Origin: Nostoc sp. RI_552
Lineage (GTDB): Bacteria > Cyanobacteriota > Cyanobacteriia > Cyanobacteriales > Nostocaceae
Length of the DNA stretch: 64,000 bases
Reading direction: 5' to 3'
Assembly: GCA_016124525.1 (NCBI GenBank)
Contig: WGNO01000016.1
Span: 39,800-103,799, forward strand
Made by a program: the position numbers and the translations under genes. This document shows, in pieces, positions 20,185-29,197 of the stretch. The number at the start of each line of letters is the position of its first letter. Position 1 is the stretch's first letter. The notes under the pieces were generated by a model. That model was not told where the DNA came from. It was given only the letters and a program-made list of their open reading frames with translations, and searched no databases.

Positions 20185-20254
20185 AAGGAACCGCCCGAAC
20201 AGTAGTCCGGGCGGAGTGTGGTGTGAGGAGTGAACGGAAACATGCGTCTCCGCT
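20185..20254 (-). ncRNA. yfr1: Yfr1 small regulatory RNA
   Basis: Read on the minus strand the parts are: -10 box TACAAT (20266-20261), a start about seven bases later at 20254, a 5' hairpin CGGAGAC/GTTTCCG with loop GCAT, then the single-stranded motif ACTCCTCACACCACACT, then the terminator stem CCGCCCG/CGGGCGG (20191-20214) and TTCCTT. ACTCCTCACAC is the invariant core of cyanobacterial Yfr1, an antisense-type sRNA that acts on mRNAs such as those of outer-membrane porins in picocyanobacteria. The position between guaB and trxA is the conserved one. Ends are estimated to a few bases. Confidence 0.94.
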
Positions 20255-20409
20255 ATCTCTATTGTAGGCTAGATATCTGATTTTTCCAGGGATTGTTTAA
20301 CAGTGTGGAAAAAATTTTTCTGAAGCAGTGGAGTTTAAGTATGGGGCATAGGGCGTGGTAAAAAATTTATTTTTTATTAGCAATTCCCTAATGCCTATTC
20401 CGCATCTTT

Positions 20410-21573
20410 TTACTTACCCATACCTAATTGTTGGGCTTTTTGGTATACTTTTCCTTCAGTTAATAGGGAAGGAGCAATTACCACTTCAACTTGCTGCATT
20501 TCTTTGATATTTTTGGCTCCTAATGTACCCATGCTAGTTTTTAGGGCTCCTAGAAGATTATGAGTGCCATCATCTAGTTTTGCAGGACCCATGAGTATTT
20601 GCTCTAGACTGCCAGTTGTACCAACGCTAATGCGTGTACCACGGGGCAGTACTGGGCTGGGAGTTGCCATTCCCCAATGATAACCCCTACCTGGAGCTTC
20701 GGCAGATCTGGCAAAGGGAGAACCGATCATTACCGCATCGGCACCGCAGGCAATACATTTACAAATGTCGCCACCAGTTATTAAACCGCCATCGGCAATG
20801 ATGGGAATATAATTACCAGTTTCCTGATAATAGTCATCCCTGGCCGCAGCACAATCGGCGATCGCACTTGCTTGGGGTACACCAACACCCAAGACACCAC
20901 GGGAGGTACAAGCTGCACCGGGGCCAATTCCCACTAATACCGCGGCGCCCCCAGCTTTCAACAAATTTAAAGTGACTTCATAAGTCACGCAATTCCCCAA
21001 CGCCACAGGAATGGGCATAGAACGGCAAAATTCGGCCAAATCCAGGGGAACTATCGACTCTGGTGATAAGTGTGCCGTAGAAACTACCGTAGCTTGCACG
21101 AAAAATAAATCTGCCCCAGCTTTTGCCACTACCTGACCGTATTTGCTTGCAGCTGCTGGGGTGGCACTTACTGCTGCTATACCACCTTGCTGTTTAATTT
21201 CCTGGATGCGTTTTTCAATTAATTCTGGTTTTATCGGTTCGGCATACAGTTCTTGCATTAAGGAAACAAACTCACTTTTCCCTACAGAGGCAATCCGATG
21301 TAAAATCGGCTCTGGGTCATCGTAGCGAGTTTGAATACCTTCTAAGTTGATAACTCCTAATGCTCCTAGCTGTGACAATTTTACGGCCATTTTGACATCG
21401 ACTACGCCATCCATCGCACTGGCAATTATTGGGATTTGTCGCTCAATATTGCCGATAGTCCACCTAGTATCTGCTAGACTCGGATCGAGTGTTCTGTTAC
21501 CGGGGACCAGAGCAATTTCATCAATTCCATAAGCTCGACGAGCTTTTTTTCCCCGCCCAAGTTGAATGTCCAC
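20410..21573 (-). CDS. guaB3: GuaB3-type IMP dehydrogenase family protein
   Basis: 387 residues, a TIM barrel of the IMPDH/GMP-reductase superfamily. It lacks the CBS domains of normal GuaB: the barrel runs straight through without the usual insertion of about 120 residues. Visible: IIASAMDGVVDVKMAV, the catalytic loop GPGAACTSRGVLGVGVPQ with Cys, and IIADGGLITGGDICKCIACGADAVMIGSPFARS. The family is typical of cyanobacteria and actinobacteria. A role in guanine nucleotide metabolism is likely, and IMPDH activity has been proposed. GTG start at 21573; Yfr1 follows downstream. Confidence 0.9.
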   Translation of the reverse strand: MDIQLGRGKKARRAYGIDEIALVPGNRTLDPSLADTRWTIGNIERQIPIIASAMDGVVDVKMAVKLSQLGALGVINLEGIQTRYDDPEPILHRIASVGKSEFVSLMQELYAEPIKPELIEKRIQEIKQQGGIAAVSATPAAASKYGQVVAKAGADLFFVQATVVSTAHLSPESIVPLDLAEFCRSMPIPVALGNCVTYEVTLNLLKAGGAAVLVGIGPGAACTSRGVLGVGVPQASAIADCAAARDDYYQETGNYIPIIADGGLITGGDICKCIACGADAVMIGSPFARSAEAPGRGYHWGMATPSPVLPRGTRISVGTTGSLEQILMGPAKLDDGTHNLLGALKTSMGTLGAKNIKEMQQVEVVIAPSLLTEGKVYQKAQQLGMGK

Positions 21574-21744
21574 GCTTTAACTTTTCTCAATTCTGTTTAA
21601 GCTAGGGTATCAAATTGTGAGGGGATTTGGGGCGTTTTTTTTTGCTAGCAACCAATAATTTTTACTGCATAAGTCTCTGGGCAAAATTGTTAGCTAAGGT
21701 TTAAAATTTAAGTATACCTCGAATAAATGAATATACACTTATAC

Positions 21745-21772
21745 TTGCATACTCTGTGTATGCTGATATAAT
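21745..21772 (+). promoter_or_regulatory. Candidate sigma-70 promoter with inverted repeat upstream of mutS2
   Basis: TTGCAT (21745-21750) and TATAAT (21767-21772) are 16 bases apart. The spacer overlaps the dyad GCATAC-TCTGT-GTATGC, which could be an operator. It lies about 260 bases before mutS2 in a 456-base divergent gap; the rest of that gap shows nothing else. Confidence 0.4.
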
Positions 21773-22029
21773 TTTTTGGCCAAGGAAGAATGCCCGGTGA
21801 TGAGAATGATCAAGAAATGCGAAAATTTTCCAAAATCTTTAAAGATTATGTGTTAAGAGTTAACATGGCATGGATGTTGTGAGTGGGTTACATAAAAATT
21901 TTTAAGGATGTAGTTTCGTACTTTGAGAGGGTTATAGCCTGCATGGGAAGCAAGAAAAATTTCCCCTTGAGGTTTTAACCTTTGACCGTCTGAAATTGTT
22001 ACAATTCTTTCAGATTAGATATTGAAGCC

Positions 22030-24426
22030 TTGATCCAATCTGAAACCTTAGAACTACTCGAATGGCATCGCCTTTGCCAGCATCTTTCTACCTTCGCGGC
22101 AACTAAACTAGGGACGATGGCGTCACTTCGCCTCAAAATACCTGCATCTCAAACAGTCAGTAAGCAGTTATTAGCCCAGACATCAGAAGTTTACCATCTG
22201 GAAACTCGATTGACAACCGGATTGTCGTTTGAGGGAGTTCAGGATATTGGTGATTCTTTAGAACGGGCAGAAGTTGGCAGTATTTTAGCGGGGGACCAAC
22301 TGCTAGCCATCGCTACGACTTTGGCAGGTGCTAGAAATTTACGTCGTGTTATTGATAACCAAGAAGATTTAACCACATTAACTGAGTTGGTCGCGGAATT
22401 GCGGACTTATCCTGAATTAGAGCAAGAAATACACCGATGTATTGATGAACGAGGTGAAGTAACCGACCGTGCCAGCCAAAAACTCGGAGAAATTCGCACA
22501 GGATTACGTAAAATACGTAGTGAAATTACAGAAAAGCTGCACCAGATTTTAGTTGTAAAATCTGGTGCAGTCCAAGAACAGCTAATTACCCAACGGGGCG
22601 ATCGCTATGTCATCCCTGTGAAAGCACCACAAAAAGATGCTATCCCTGGTATTGTGCATGATAGTTCTACTAGTGGAGCGACACTTTACGTAGAACCTAA
22701 TTCTATAGTGCCATTGGGTAACCAACTGCGGCAGACAGTAAGAAGAGAACAAACAGAAGAAGAAGCAATTCGGCGCAAGTTAACAGGGCAAGTAGCAGCA
22801 GTCAAGCCAGATTTAGAACGATTATTGGCAATTGTGACAACGTTGGATTTAGCAACAGCTAGAGCTAGGTATAGTTTTTGGTTAGGAGCCAATCAGCCCA
22901 GATTTATCAACCGTGAAGAGAAGGAAATTGTTACACTGAGGCAATTGCGCCATCCTTTGCTGGTGTGGCAACAACAGCACGAACATGGTCAACCCGTGGT
23001 TCCTGTGGACTTGATCATCAGTCCCCATATTCGGGTAGTAACGATTACGGGGCCTAACACTGGGGGTAAAACAGTTACTTTAAAAACCTTGGCCTTGGCA
23101 GCATTGATGGCTAAAGTGGGATTATTTGTCCCTGCCCGTGAACCAGTGGAAATACCTTGGTTTGACCAGGTGCTAGCTGATATTGGGGATGAACAATCGT
23201 TACAGCAAAGTTTATCTACATTTTCTGGACACATCCGCCGTATTAGTCGGATTTTGGATGCTTTGGGCAGTGAAGAAAATGAAGTTGACAATCCTTCATC
23301 CCTGGTATTACTTGATGAAGTCGGGGCGGGAACGGATCCAGTGGAAGGTAGTGCATTGGCCATCGCATTATTGAAATATCTCGCTCATCATGCTCAGTTG
23401 ACCATTGCCACCACTCACTTTGGTGAATTAAAAGCGCTGAAATATGAGGATGAGCGGTTTGAAAATGCTTCTGTGGAATTTGACGAAAGAACACTTTCAC
23501 CTACCTATCGTTTATTGTGGGGTATTCCTGGGCGTTCTAACGCTTTGACAATTGCCCGGCGTTTAGGCTTAAAACCAGAGGTGGTAGAAGAGGCAAAAGC
23601 TGAGGTGGGGGGTGCAACAGATGAAGTTAATCAGGTAATTGCTGGGTTGGAAGCGCAACGCCGCCGTCAAGAAACAAAAGCTGCGGAAGCTCAACGTTTG
23701 CTGCAACAAGCCGAACGGTTATATCAAGAAGTCTCGGCAAAATCTCAAGCTTTGCAAGAACGGGAAAAAGCTTTACGGGCAGAGCAAGAACTAGCTGTAC
23801 AGCAAGCGATCACCCAGGCTAAAGCTGAAATTGCCCAAGTAATTCGCCGTTTGCAACAGGGTAAACCCAAAGCCCAAGATGCCCAGCAAGCAACGGATGA
23901 GTTAAATAAAATTTCTCAAAAATATCAGCCAGTAGTAGCGCCGAAACCAAAGGTTGGGTTTACGCCTAAAGTTGGTGATCGTGTGAGGATTTCCCAGTTT
24001 GGGCAAACAGCAGAAGTTTTAACCTCTCCCAATGCCGATGGTGAATTCAGTGTGCGTTTTGGCATGATGAAGATGACAGTGAAGCTGGAAGATATTGAAT
24101 CTTTGGATGGTCAAAAACCTGAACCGGTGGTGAAACAAAAGCCAGCGCTAGCACCTGTTACTCAACCAGAACAAAACACCCCAGCTATTCGTACTTCTTG
24201 GAATACGGTGGATTTACGTGGTAAACGGGTAGCTGATTCGGAAATTCTTTTAGATAAAGTAATTTCTGAGGCTACAGGCCCAATATGGATTATTCACGGA
24301 CACGGAACTGGGAAGTTGCGCCAAGGAGTTCATGCATTTTTGGAGCAGCACCCCAGAGTTAGCCACCATGAACCAGCAGAGCAAGCAGATGGTGGTAGTG
24401 GTGTCACCATTGCTCATGTCAATTGA
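22030..24426 (+). CDS. mutS2: Endonuclease MutS2
   Basis: 798 residues. An N-terminal MutS core/lever region leads to the ATPase with Walker A TGPNTGGKTVTLKTLAL (about 338-354), a signature block SLQQSLSTFSGH and Walker B LVLLDEVGAGTDPVEGSALA. A charged coiled coil (about 520-640) follows, then a KOW-like stretch and a C-terminal Smr nuclease domain with DLRGKRV and IIHGHGTGKLRQGV. MutS2 has been linked to suppression of recombination and to rescue of collided ribosomes. The start is TTG at 22030; no nearby in-frame ATG is better. Complete. Confidence 0.96.
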   Translation: MIQSETLELLEWHRLCQHLSTFAATKLGTMASLRLKIPASQTVSKQLLAQTSEVYHLETRLTTGLSFEGVQDIGDSLERAEVGSILAGDQLLAIATTLAGARNLRRVIDNQEDLTTLTELVAELRTYPELEQEIHRCIDERGEVTDRASQKLGEIRTGLRKIRSEITEKLHQILVVKSGAVQEQLITQRGDRYVIPVKAPQKDAIPGIVHDSSTSGATLYVEPNSIVPLGNQLRQTVRREQTEEEAIRRKLTGQVAAVKPDLERLLAIVTTLDLATARARYSFWLGANQPRFINREEKEIVTLRQLRHPLLVWQQQHEHGQPVVPVDLIISPHIRVVTITGPNTGGKTVTLKTLALAALMAKVGLFVPAREPVEIPWFDQVLADIGDEQSLQQSLSTFSGHIRRISRILDALGSEENEVDNPSSLVLLDEVGAGTDPVEGSALAIALLKYLAHHAQLTIATTHFGELKALKYEDERFENASVEFDERTLSPTYRLLWGIPGRSNALTIARRLGLKPEVVEEAKAEVGGATDEVNQVIAGLEAQRRRQETKAAEAQRLLQQAERLYQEVSAKSQALQEREKALRAEQELAVQQAITQAKAEIAQVIRRLQQGKPKAQDAQQATDELNKISQKYQPVVAPKPKVGFTPKVGDRVRISQFGQTAEVLTSPNADGEFSVRFGMMKMTVKLEDIESLDGQKPEPVVKQKPALAPVTQPEQNTPAIRTSWNTVDLRGKRVADSEILLDKVISEATGPIWIIHGHGTGKLRQGVHAFLEQHPRVSHHEPAEQADGGSGVTIAHVN

Positions 24427-24600
24427 CAAGGTGGAAAATAAATTTTCTTCTAGTAGAGTAAGACAAAGACTACTGCTGTTTACCAACATGAGCAAAGCTT
24501 GCGGCAGCTTCTGGCTAATAGCAATGGGAAACCAACCTTGATATTTAAGAGTCTTGTTTCAAAATGGGTAACAGCAACAGCCCCTAAAGCCTGATCACCT

Positions 24601-25206
24601 ATGCTAAAAGTTATGCACTCGGCCGCTGATTCAGCCACACCAAATCCCCAGTGGGGGGATTTAATTAAGCTCCCAGCCTCAAGTAAAGTTCAATGGGACA
24701 ATATCAAAACTCAATTAGACTTGGTGCTGTTGGCGCTAGAAACTTTAACTGGTATTGGTTCCGAGGCCATGCTGTCTGCGGCCATTAATCTCAATTTAGA
24801 ATCAAGAGTGCCAGACCGGGTAGCTTTGTGGCGATTGCGTCAGTCTAATCCCTTACGCAAAGGTCAAGGTGGGCGGAAAAAGCTAGATGTAGAGGAAGCT
24901 CGCTCGCTCGTTCTCATTATTTGCTACCTCGCCAAACAGCACCAAGAATTGATTCGCCGTGCTGTTGGTCTACTAGAACAAATGGCGGAAAACAAGCGGA
25001 AACCTCATCAGGCTGCTTTACTTGGAGATTACATCGATGCTTTCTGTAACACCTACCAAGAACGGATGGAAGAAGACGAACAAATAACCACAGATCTACT
25101 CACCCACTTGGCACTAAAACTGCTTGTAGATTTATTGTTTTATAGTGCGCCTGGTGGACACCGCCGTTTCTGGCTAGCACTTATAGACAGTTATGCAAAA
25201 TTTTAA
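24601..25206 (+). CDS. DUF3038 family protein
   Basis: 201 residues, mostly helical. It matches the cyanobacterial DUF3038 pattern: LDLVLLALETLTGIGSEAML, RVALWRLRQSNPLRKG...RKKLDVEEARSLVLIICYLA and LLVDLLFYSAPGGHRRFW. Function unknown. It is directly followed (27 bases) by the DUF4335 gene, a pairing that recurs in cyanobacteria and suggests a common process. ATG start at 24601. Confidence 0.8.
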   Translation: MLKVMHSAADSATPNPQWGDLIKLPASSKVQWDNIKTQLDLVLLALETLTGIGSEAMLSAAINLNLESRVPDRVALWRLRQSNPLRKGQGGRKKLDVEEARSLVLIICYLAKQHQELIRRAVGLLEQMAENKRKPHQAALLGDYIDAFCNTYQERMEEDEQITTDLLTHLALKLLVDLLFYSAPGGHRRFWLALIDSYAKF

Positions 25207-25233
25207 ATAATCTTCTCCCTCGCCGTTTCTGCC

Positions 25234-26826
25234 ATGCCACGATTAAATTCAGTCATTAGACGCTATACACCCCCGACTTGTACTCTGGAAATATTAGCGC
25301 AAAGTTCACCCTTATCTCATTTGATGGGAAAAACAGTGATCAAGCAGCTATCTTTTGAATTGTATTTTGATGCTCCCCAACTACCGGAAGAAGGTAAAAT
25401 TTTGGTTCGGGGTGATCGGGATCAACTAGAAAATTTGTGTGATGTTGTCACCAGCTATGTACAAGAGTTTCTACAGCAACCCCCGGATAACTTTTGGCTC
25501 AGTCTGACCGAACCCCAAGATTCTAATAAAGTGTCCCATGAATTGGAATTGTCCGGGTCTAACCCATCTCCACTAGGAAATATTAAAACCTTCAAATCTT
25601 TTACATCCCAAACATCACAGGGGAAAATCTACTTAGAACCAGCAAATTATTTAACTCATAATTTGTTTCTGGGTTCCCTGGCTAACCAGACAACTGGTTC
25701 AATTATTAAACTGAGTCTGCTGCAACTATTCGACTTAGCAACTGCTTTAGATGGTTACTCTACTGATATCATGGCTTTACCAAATGAAACTCAAAAAAAT
25801 TTGAATCTGCGATTACCTGCTTGGGCTCCTATTGCCGCAGTGATGGTGTTGGGTGTGGGTTTGTTACCGGTGACTTGGCAATTTGCTAACAGTAAGAGAC
25901 AAAATCAACCACAAACGGCAAAAATATCTAAGCCACAAGAGGGGAAAACAGCCCTAGAACCCTTATCCTCTTTCCAAGTTCCCAGATTGCCAACAGAATT
26001 TACCCCTTCCCATGATTTAAAACAGCTACCACCTGTAGGCTCAAATTCTCAATTTCCTTCTGTCACTTTGTCTGAACAGATTTCTCAAGCATCTAATTCT
26101 GATCTGTTTAGGAATTCCTCTTCATCTGTATCATCTGCACAAGCTCCCCTATCTATATTTAAGTCGAAAGCTCGTGATATAAATAGCAATTTAGGAACTA
26201 TAACCTCTACAACTCCTCAACAAACTATTACTGCTTTATCAAATCCCCAAAATGAAAGTGCGCTAACTCAAAAGCGGTCTTTAACACCTAGCTTGTCTGC
26301 TAAGGGAGATGCATTACCTGGTATTTCATCACTTCCCTTGTCTGTGTCTCGTAATGCGAACAAAAAAACTAGCCAGACTCCTTCTTCATCGGACTCATTA
26401 GTTAATCAACAGCAAATTGAAACAGCAATTAATTCTTCTGTAAATGTTGATGTTGAGGTAGATAATCAGAGTTCGTTACTTACTAGGTCAATGAGTCAAC
26501 CAGTAAGGACTAAAATCGAGGAATCTGGAACTCAAAGGACTTTGTTTGACACACCTCAAGTAGCAGAAGCCAGAGAAATATTCACAAAGCGGTGGCAGCC
26601 ACCTACTGGATTTACAGAAACCTTAGAATATAGTTTGATAGTGGATATTGATGGTAGTATTGAAAGGATTTATCCTCTCAATCAGGCTGCGACAAAATTT
26701 ATCGAAAGTAGCGGGATACCAGAAATCGGTCAACCTTTTGTTTCTGCCAATAAAAATCGAGAAATTCTCAAAATTCGAGTTGTTCTCAGTCCTGATGGTA
26801 AGGTGCAAACTTTTCCTGAAAATTAA
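25234..26826 (+). CDS. DUF4335 family protein with one membrane segment
   Basis: 530 residues. The N-terminal part (about 1-185: RRYTPPTCTLEILAQSSPLS, FELYFDAPQLPEEGKILVRGD, LFLGSL...IKLSLLQLFDLATALDGY) is the DUF4335 domain. A single hydrophobic helix follows (about 193-212, AWAPIAAVMVLGVGLLPVTW), then a long Ser/Gln/Thr-rich low-complexity tail and a conserved end (about 440-530, AREIFTKRWQPPTGFTETLEYSLIVDIDGSIERIYPLNQAA) resembling TonB/DUF-type C-terminal domains. Downstream partner of the DUF3038 gene. Function unknown. Confidence 0.78.
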   Translation: MPRLNSVIRRYTPPTCTLEILAQSSPLSHLMGKTVIKQLSFELYFDAPQLPEEGKILVRGDRDQLENLCDVVTSYVQEFLQQPPDNFWLSLTEPQDSNKVSHELELSGSNPSPLGNIKTFKSFTSQTSQGKIYLEPANYLTHNLFLGSLANQTTGSIIKLSLLQLFDLATALDGYSTDIMALPNETQKNLNLRLPAWAPIAAVMVLGVGLLPVTWQFANSKRQNQPQTAKISKPQEGKTALEPLSSFQVPRLPTEFTPSHDLKQLPPVGSNSQFPSVTLSEQISQASNSDLFRNSSSSVSSAQAPLSIFKSKARDINSNLGTITSTTPQQTITALSNPQNESALTQKRSLTPSLSAKGDALPGISSLPLSVSRNANKKTSQTPSSSDSLVNQQQIETAINSSVNVDVEVDNQSSLLTRSMSQPVRTKIEESGTQRTLFDTPQVAEAREIFTKRWQPPTGFTETLEYSLIVDIDGSIERIYPLNQAATKFIESSGIPEIGQPFVSANKNREILKIRVVLSPDGKVQTFPEN

Positions 26827-26852
26827 GAATAATTGGTAAATGCTCATAAATA

Positions 26853-26910
26853 TGTATCAGGTAGGGATGTTCATTTCTACCTGATACAAGAGAGCCTACA
26901 AAGGCTTTTT
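26853..26910 (+). terminator. Inverted repeat followed by intrinsic terminator
   Basis: A perfect 12-base inverted repeat TGTATCAGGTAG/CTACCTGATACA (26853-26864 and 26877-26888) precedes a second hairpin AGCCT-ACAA-AGGCT (26893-26906) running into TTTTT. Together they would end transcription of the DUF4335 gene before the convergent ferredoxin gene. Confidence 0.75.
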
Positions 26911-26931
26911 GATTATTAATTACTAATGGAA

Positions 26932-27390
26932 TTAATGGGATTTTTTGTTTTTTAAGTTTTGCTTTTTACGTCGCCGTTCGCTAGTAGATACAGATTGTTC
27001 TACTGGATAGCCTGCAATAGGTATTACTTGATATTTGCGCTCTTCTTCTAACTTTTTTAGTTCAGTATAATCAACCCAATGGATGCAATCAACCGGACAA
27101 GTATCAATTGCTTCTTGGATCATCTCCTCACTATCACCGTCTTGGCGAATCACTCGCGATCGCCCATAGTCTGGTTCAATGTAGAAGGTGTTGCGCGCCA
27201 CGTGAGCGCAGTGTAAGCACCCAATGCAAGTAATTTCGTCAACGTAAATGCCCTTTTGACGCTCAGTACCGCCCAGTTCTGGTTCTAGACCAGAGCGTTC
27301 TGGCTCGTCGCGTAAGAAACCGCCTAACTCTGGCTCCAGACCGGAACGGTTGTTTTCTTGTTCTGACGGCGACGTTACAAAATCAGCCAT
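26932..27390 (-). CDS. 4Fe-4S ferredoxin with repeated N-terminal motif
   Basis: 152 residues. The ferredoxin core has CIGCLHCAHVARNTFYIE (about 54-71) and CPVDCIHW (about 95-102). The first cluster motif CxxCxxC and the second CPxxC bind one 4Fe-4S cluster, as in the cyanobacterial/plastid one-cluster ferredoxins. N-terminally the decapeptide RSGLEPELGG occurs twice; the C-terminus is basic. ATG at 27390 chosen: the longer frame to 27597 overlaps ycf35 and reads as out-of-frame noise. The start overlaps the ycf35 stop as TAATG, so it is coupled to ycf35 and DUF2997. Confidence 0.88.
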   Translation of the reverse strand: MADFVTSPSEQENNRSGLEPELGGFLRDEPERSGLEPELGGTERQKGIYVDEITCIGCLHCAHVARNTFYIEPDYGRSRVIRQDGDSEEMIQEAIDTCPVDCIHWVDYTELKKLEEERKYQVIPIAGYPVEQSVSTSERRRKKQNLKNKKSH

Positions 27391-27776
27391 TAGGCACTCC
27401 AGCGTTGAACTACTAGGCGAATTGAACCATCTTGATTTTTTTGTTCTTCGGCAACTTGAAAGCCTGCACGGGTGGTTTCTTTGATAACTGATTGATAAGC
27501 GTAGCGTTGAGTTATTTGACGTAAGAATCCATCCACAGACAAGCTTTGTTGCCAATATTGTAAGTCTGCTACTAATTCGTATTCTTTGCCATTCCATCTA
27601 AAGCCGATGTCATAGCCATTTTCCTGCTCAATGGTTACTTCTGCAGGATGGGTTTGACCACGATAGCCGCGTACTTCGCGTGGGCCAGGTTTCCAGTTTA
27701 TGCCCAATTCGGTGAGAGCATCTTTTAAAGAGTCAAGGTTACGGATTTGAGTCTTGATTTGGCTAAAGTGTGACAT
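27390..27776 (-). CDS. ycf35: Ycf35-like protein (DUF1257)
   Basis: 128 residues: MSHFSQIKTQIRNLDSLKDAL, GPREVRGYRG, YDIGFRWNGKEYELVADLQYW and the end QDGSIRLVVQRW. This is the DUF1257/Ycf35 family, encoded by cyanobacteria and some algal plastids; function unknown. ATG at 27776 is preferred over the longer frame to 27827, which lacks homology-like sequence. Middle gene of DUF2997-ycf35-ferredoxin; the association with a ferredoxin suggests an electron-transfer or Fe-S-related role (inference). Confidence 0.88.
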   Translation of the reverse strand: MSHFSQIKTQIRNLDSLKDALTELGINWKPGPREVRGYRGQTHPAEVTIEQENGYDIGFRWNGKEYELVADLQYWQQSLSVDGFLRQITQRYAYQSVIKETTRAGFQVAEEQKNQDGSIRLVVQRWSA

Positions 27777-27816
27777 GGCAGTTGTTAAATAAATGACACT
27801 AAATTTTTGAGAAATT

Positions 27817-28026
27817 TTACCAATCACTGTATGTGGCTTGCGTGTTTACCACAGGAGATTCCTGAACCTGAGGAGCAAAAAATTCTGAGGTTGGCTCATA
27901 GCTAAGTACTAGCCCCAGCTGTGCCTCTATTGCTGCTGTAACTTCAGCGCAAGAATTGCCCATAATGCCAGTGACTTTTTCTTGTACTCGACCGTCTGGA
28001 TAGATGATGAACTCTAATGTCTCCAT
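27817..28026 (-). CDS. DUF2997 family small protein
   Basis: 69 residues, METLEFIIYPDGRVQEKVTGIMGNSCAEVTAAIEAQLG, the DUF2997 pattern. Function unknown. Start taken as ATG 28026; a TTG four codons upstream is possible. It lies 40 bases before ycf35, with which it regularly co-occurs in cyanobacterial genomes. No strong ribosome binding site seen. Confidence 0.8.
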   Translation of the reverse strand: METLEFIIYPDGRVQEKVTGIMGNSCAEVTAAIEAQLGLVLSYEPTSEFFAPQVQESPVVNTQATYSDW

Positions 28027-29197
28027 GCTTTTGGCCAACTATGATAGTATCTTTGAACTGTACTGCCTGAGCAGCAGGCTAAAAATGTAGCCTTTGGAAC
28101 TTTTTACTTAGATACAAACCTGGCATTTGTTAACTAATGTTCCGTTTTTCAAAATATATATCTCAGAATTTTTACAAAAATTATTATTATTATAAGCACA
28201 TACATCAGTTATTAGTTAGTTTCTCTTAACCTGAAAAATTAGTCAAGCTGACAGTTGCTCTGCTAGATTCAGCCAAAAAAGCCCTAAAAATCAGCACTAG
28301 CACTGCTATGGACAGTTATTGGCTTCACAAAAATACAGGATTTGTTGCAAAAATTTATCATTTTCATTAAAACTATGCTAGTCTTAGCATAGATTAGGTT
28401 CCATGATAGTAATTGCACTCAGTGAAAGTATGTTACCTGTGCAGTACAACAGGGTATGAAACCAGTGGTTTTTTGGCCAAAAAAACGAGACCGAAGCTCC
28501 TGGCTTTAGAGATTTATGTGGGTATAAAAGAAATTATTTTAGAATTTTCCCGGTAATTTAATGCCGAAATTATTGATTCTTCGGTAATGGCAGTATAACC
28601 AATGGTTTTTATGGCAAGGGGTGAAACAGAAGGTCAGGGAAAATGTAATTAAAAATAGTCCAAGTAGTAAAAGCAAGTATAACTGAAGCAACTGCAAGTA
28701 CAGGTGCGGTAGAGAGATATTTCAGAAAATATTGTTTTTCTTGATTTATTTTCTCCATACAGTTAATTGTTTCGGTTTAAATTTAATTTATTAGTTTAAT
28801 AATAAATATTTATCTACACCATTAATCTAGCTGAGGTAAGGTTAATGGATTTACATTTATTCCTATTTAAATATTCCATGTGAGTTACAAAGAGATGTAA
28901 AACCAGCAGTAATTATGGGGGGCATTGTCGGCGTGGCCTGCCGTTAGGCATATAACGCTACGGGAGTTGAAGCTTCTACTTTCTTTGGGGCATGTCTGGT
29001 TGAGCAAGTTTCCATGGTGAATGTAGAATTTCCTTGCCTAAAGGCAAGGGGAGTGTCAACCCCGTACCTTGAGGTCGGGGAGTGTGAAATTGTCAACAAA
29101 AATATTCTGGTAAAAAAACCATTAGTCAGCTAACGAAGGAAGGATAATGGAGCATAATTAACCTTTATAGCTGTTAACACAAGTCGATAAATTTACT
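28027..29197. other. Long non-coding gap with IS200/IS605 relic at its right side
   Basis: 1.17 kb without an intact gene. The left 850 bases are AT-rich with minor dyads (for example GCCTG/CAGGC at about 28066-28079 and a GTTTTTTGGCCAAAAAAAC-like palindrome near 28468). Neither is clearly functional. The right part holds a degraded insertion-sequence end (28929-29095). The bioU promoter should lie in the last 100 bases. Confidence 0.6.
28929..29095 (+). mobile_element. IS200/IS605-type relic: end of tnpB plus right-end hairpins
   Basis: A frame reads GVEASTFFGACLVEQVSMVNVEFPCL, resembling the variable tail of TnpB proteins, but is interrupted just upstream. Two hairpins follow: CCTTGCCT/AGGCAAGG (29032-29049) and CCCCG-ACCT/AGGT-CGGGG (29060-29080), each followed by GGGGAGTGT or GAGTGTGA. 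The second is the typical right-end hairpin of cyanobacterial IS605 elements and matches the one at 54036-54056. Confidence 0.6.

Noticed and set aside
27391..27597. Longer N-terminus for the ferredoxin gene
   Set aside because: The added 69 residues are ycf35 read in another frame, and ycf35 is clearly the real gene there.
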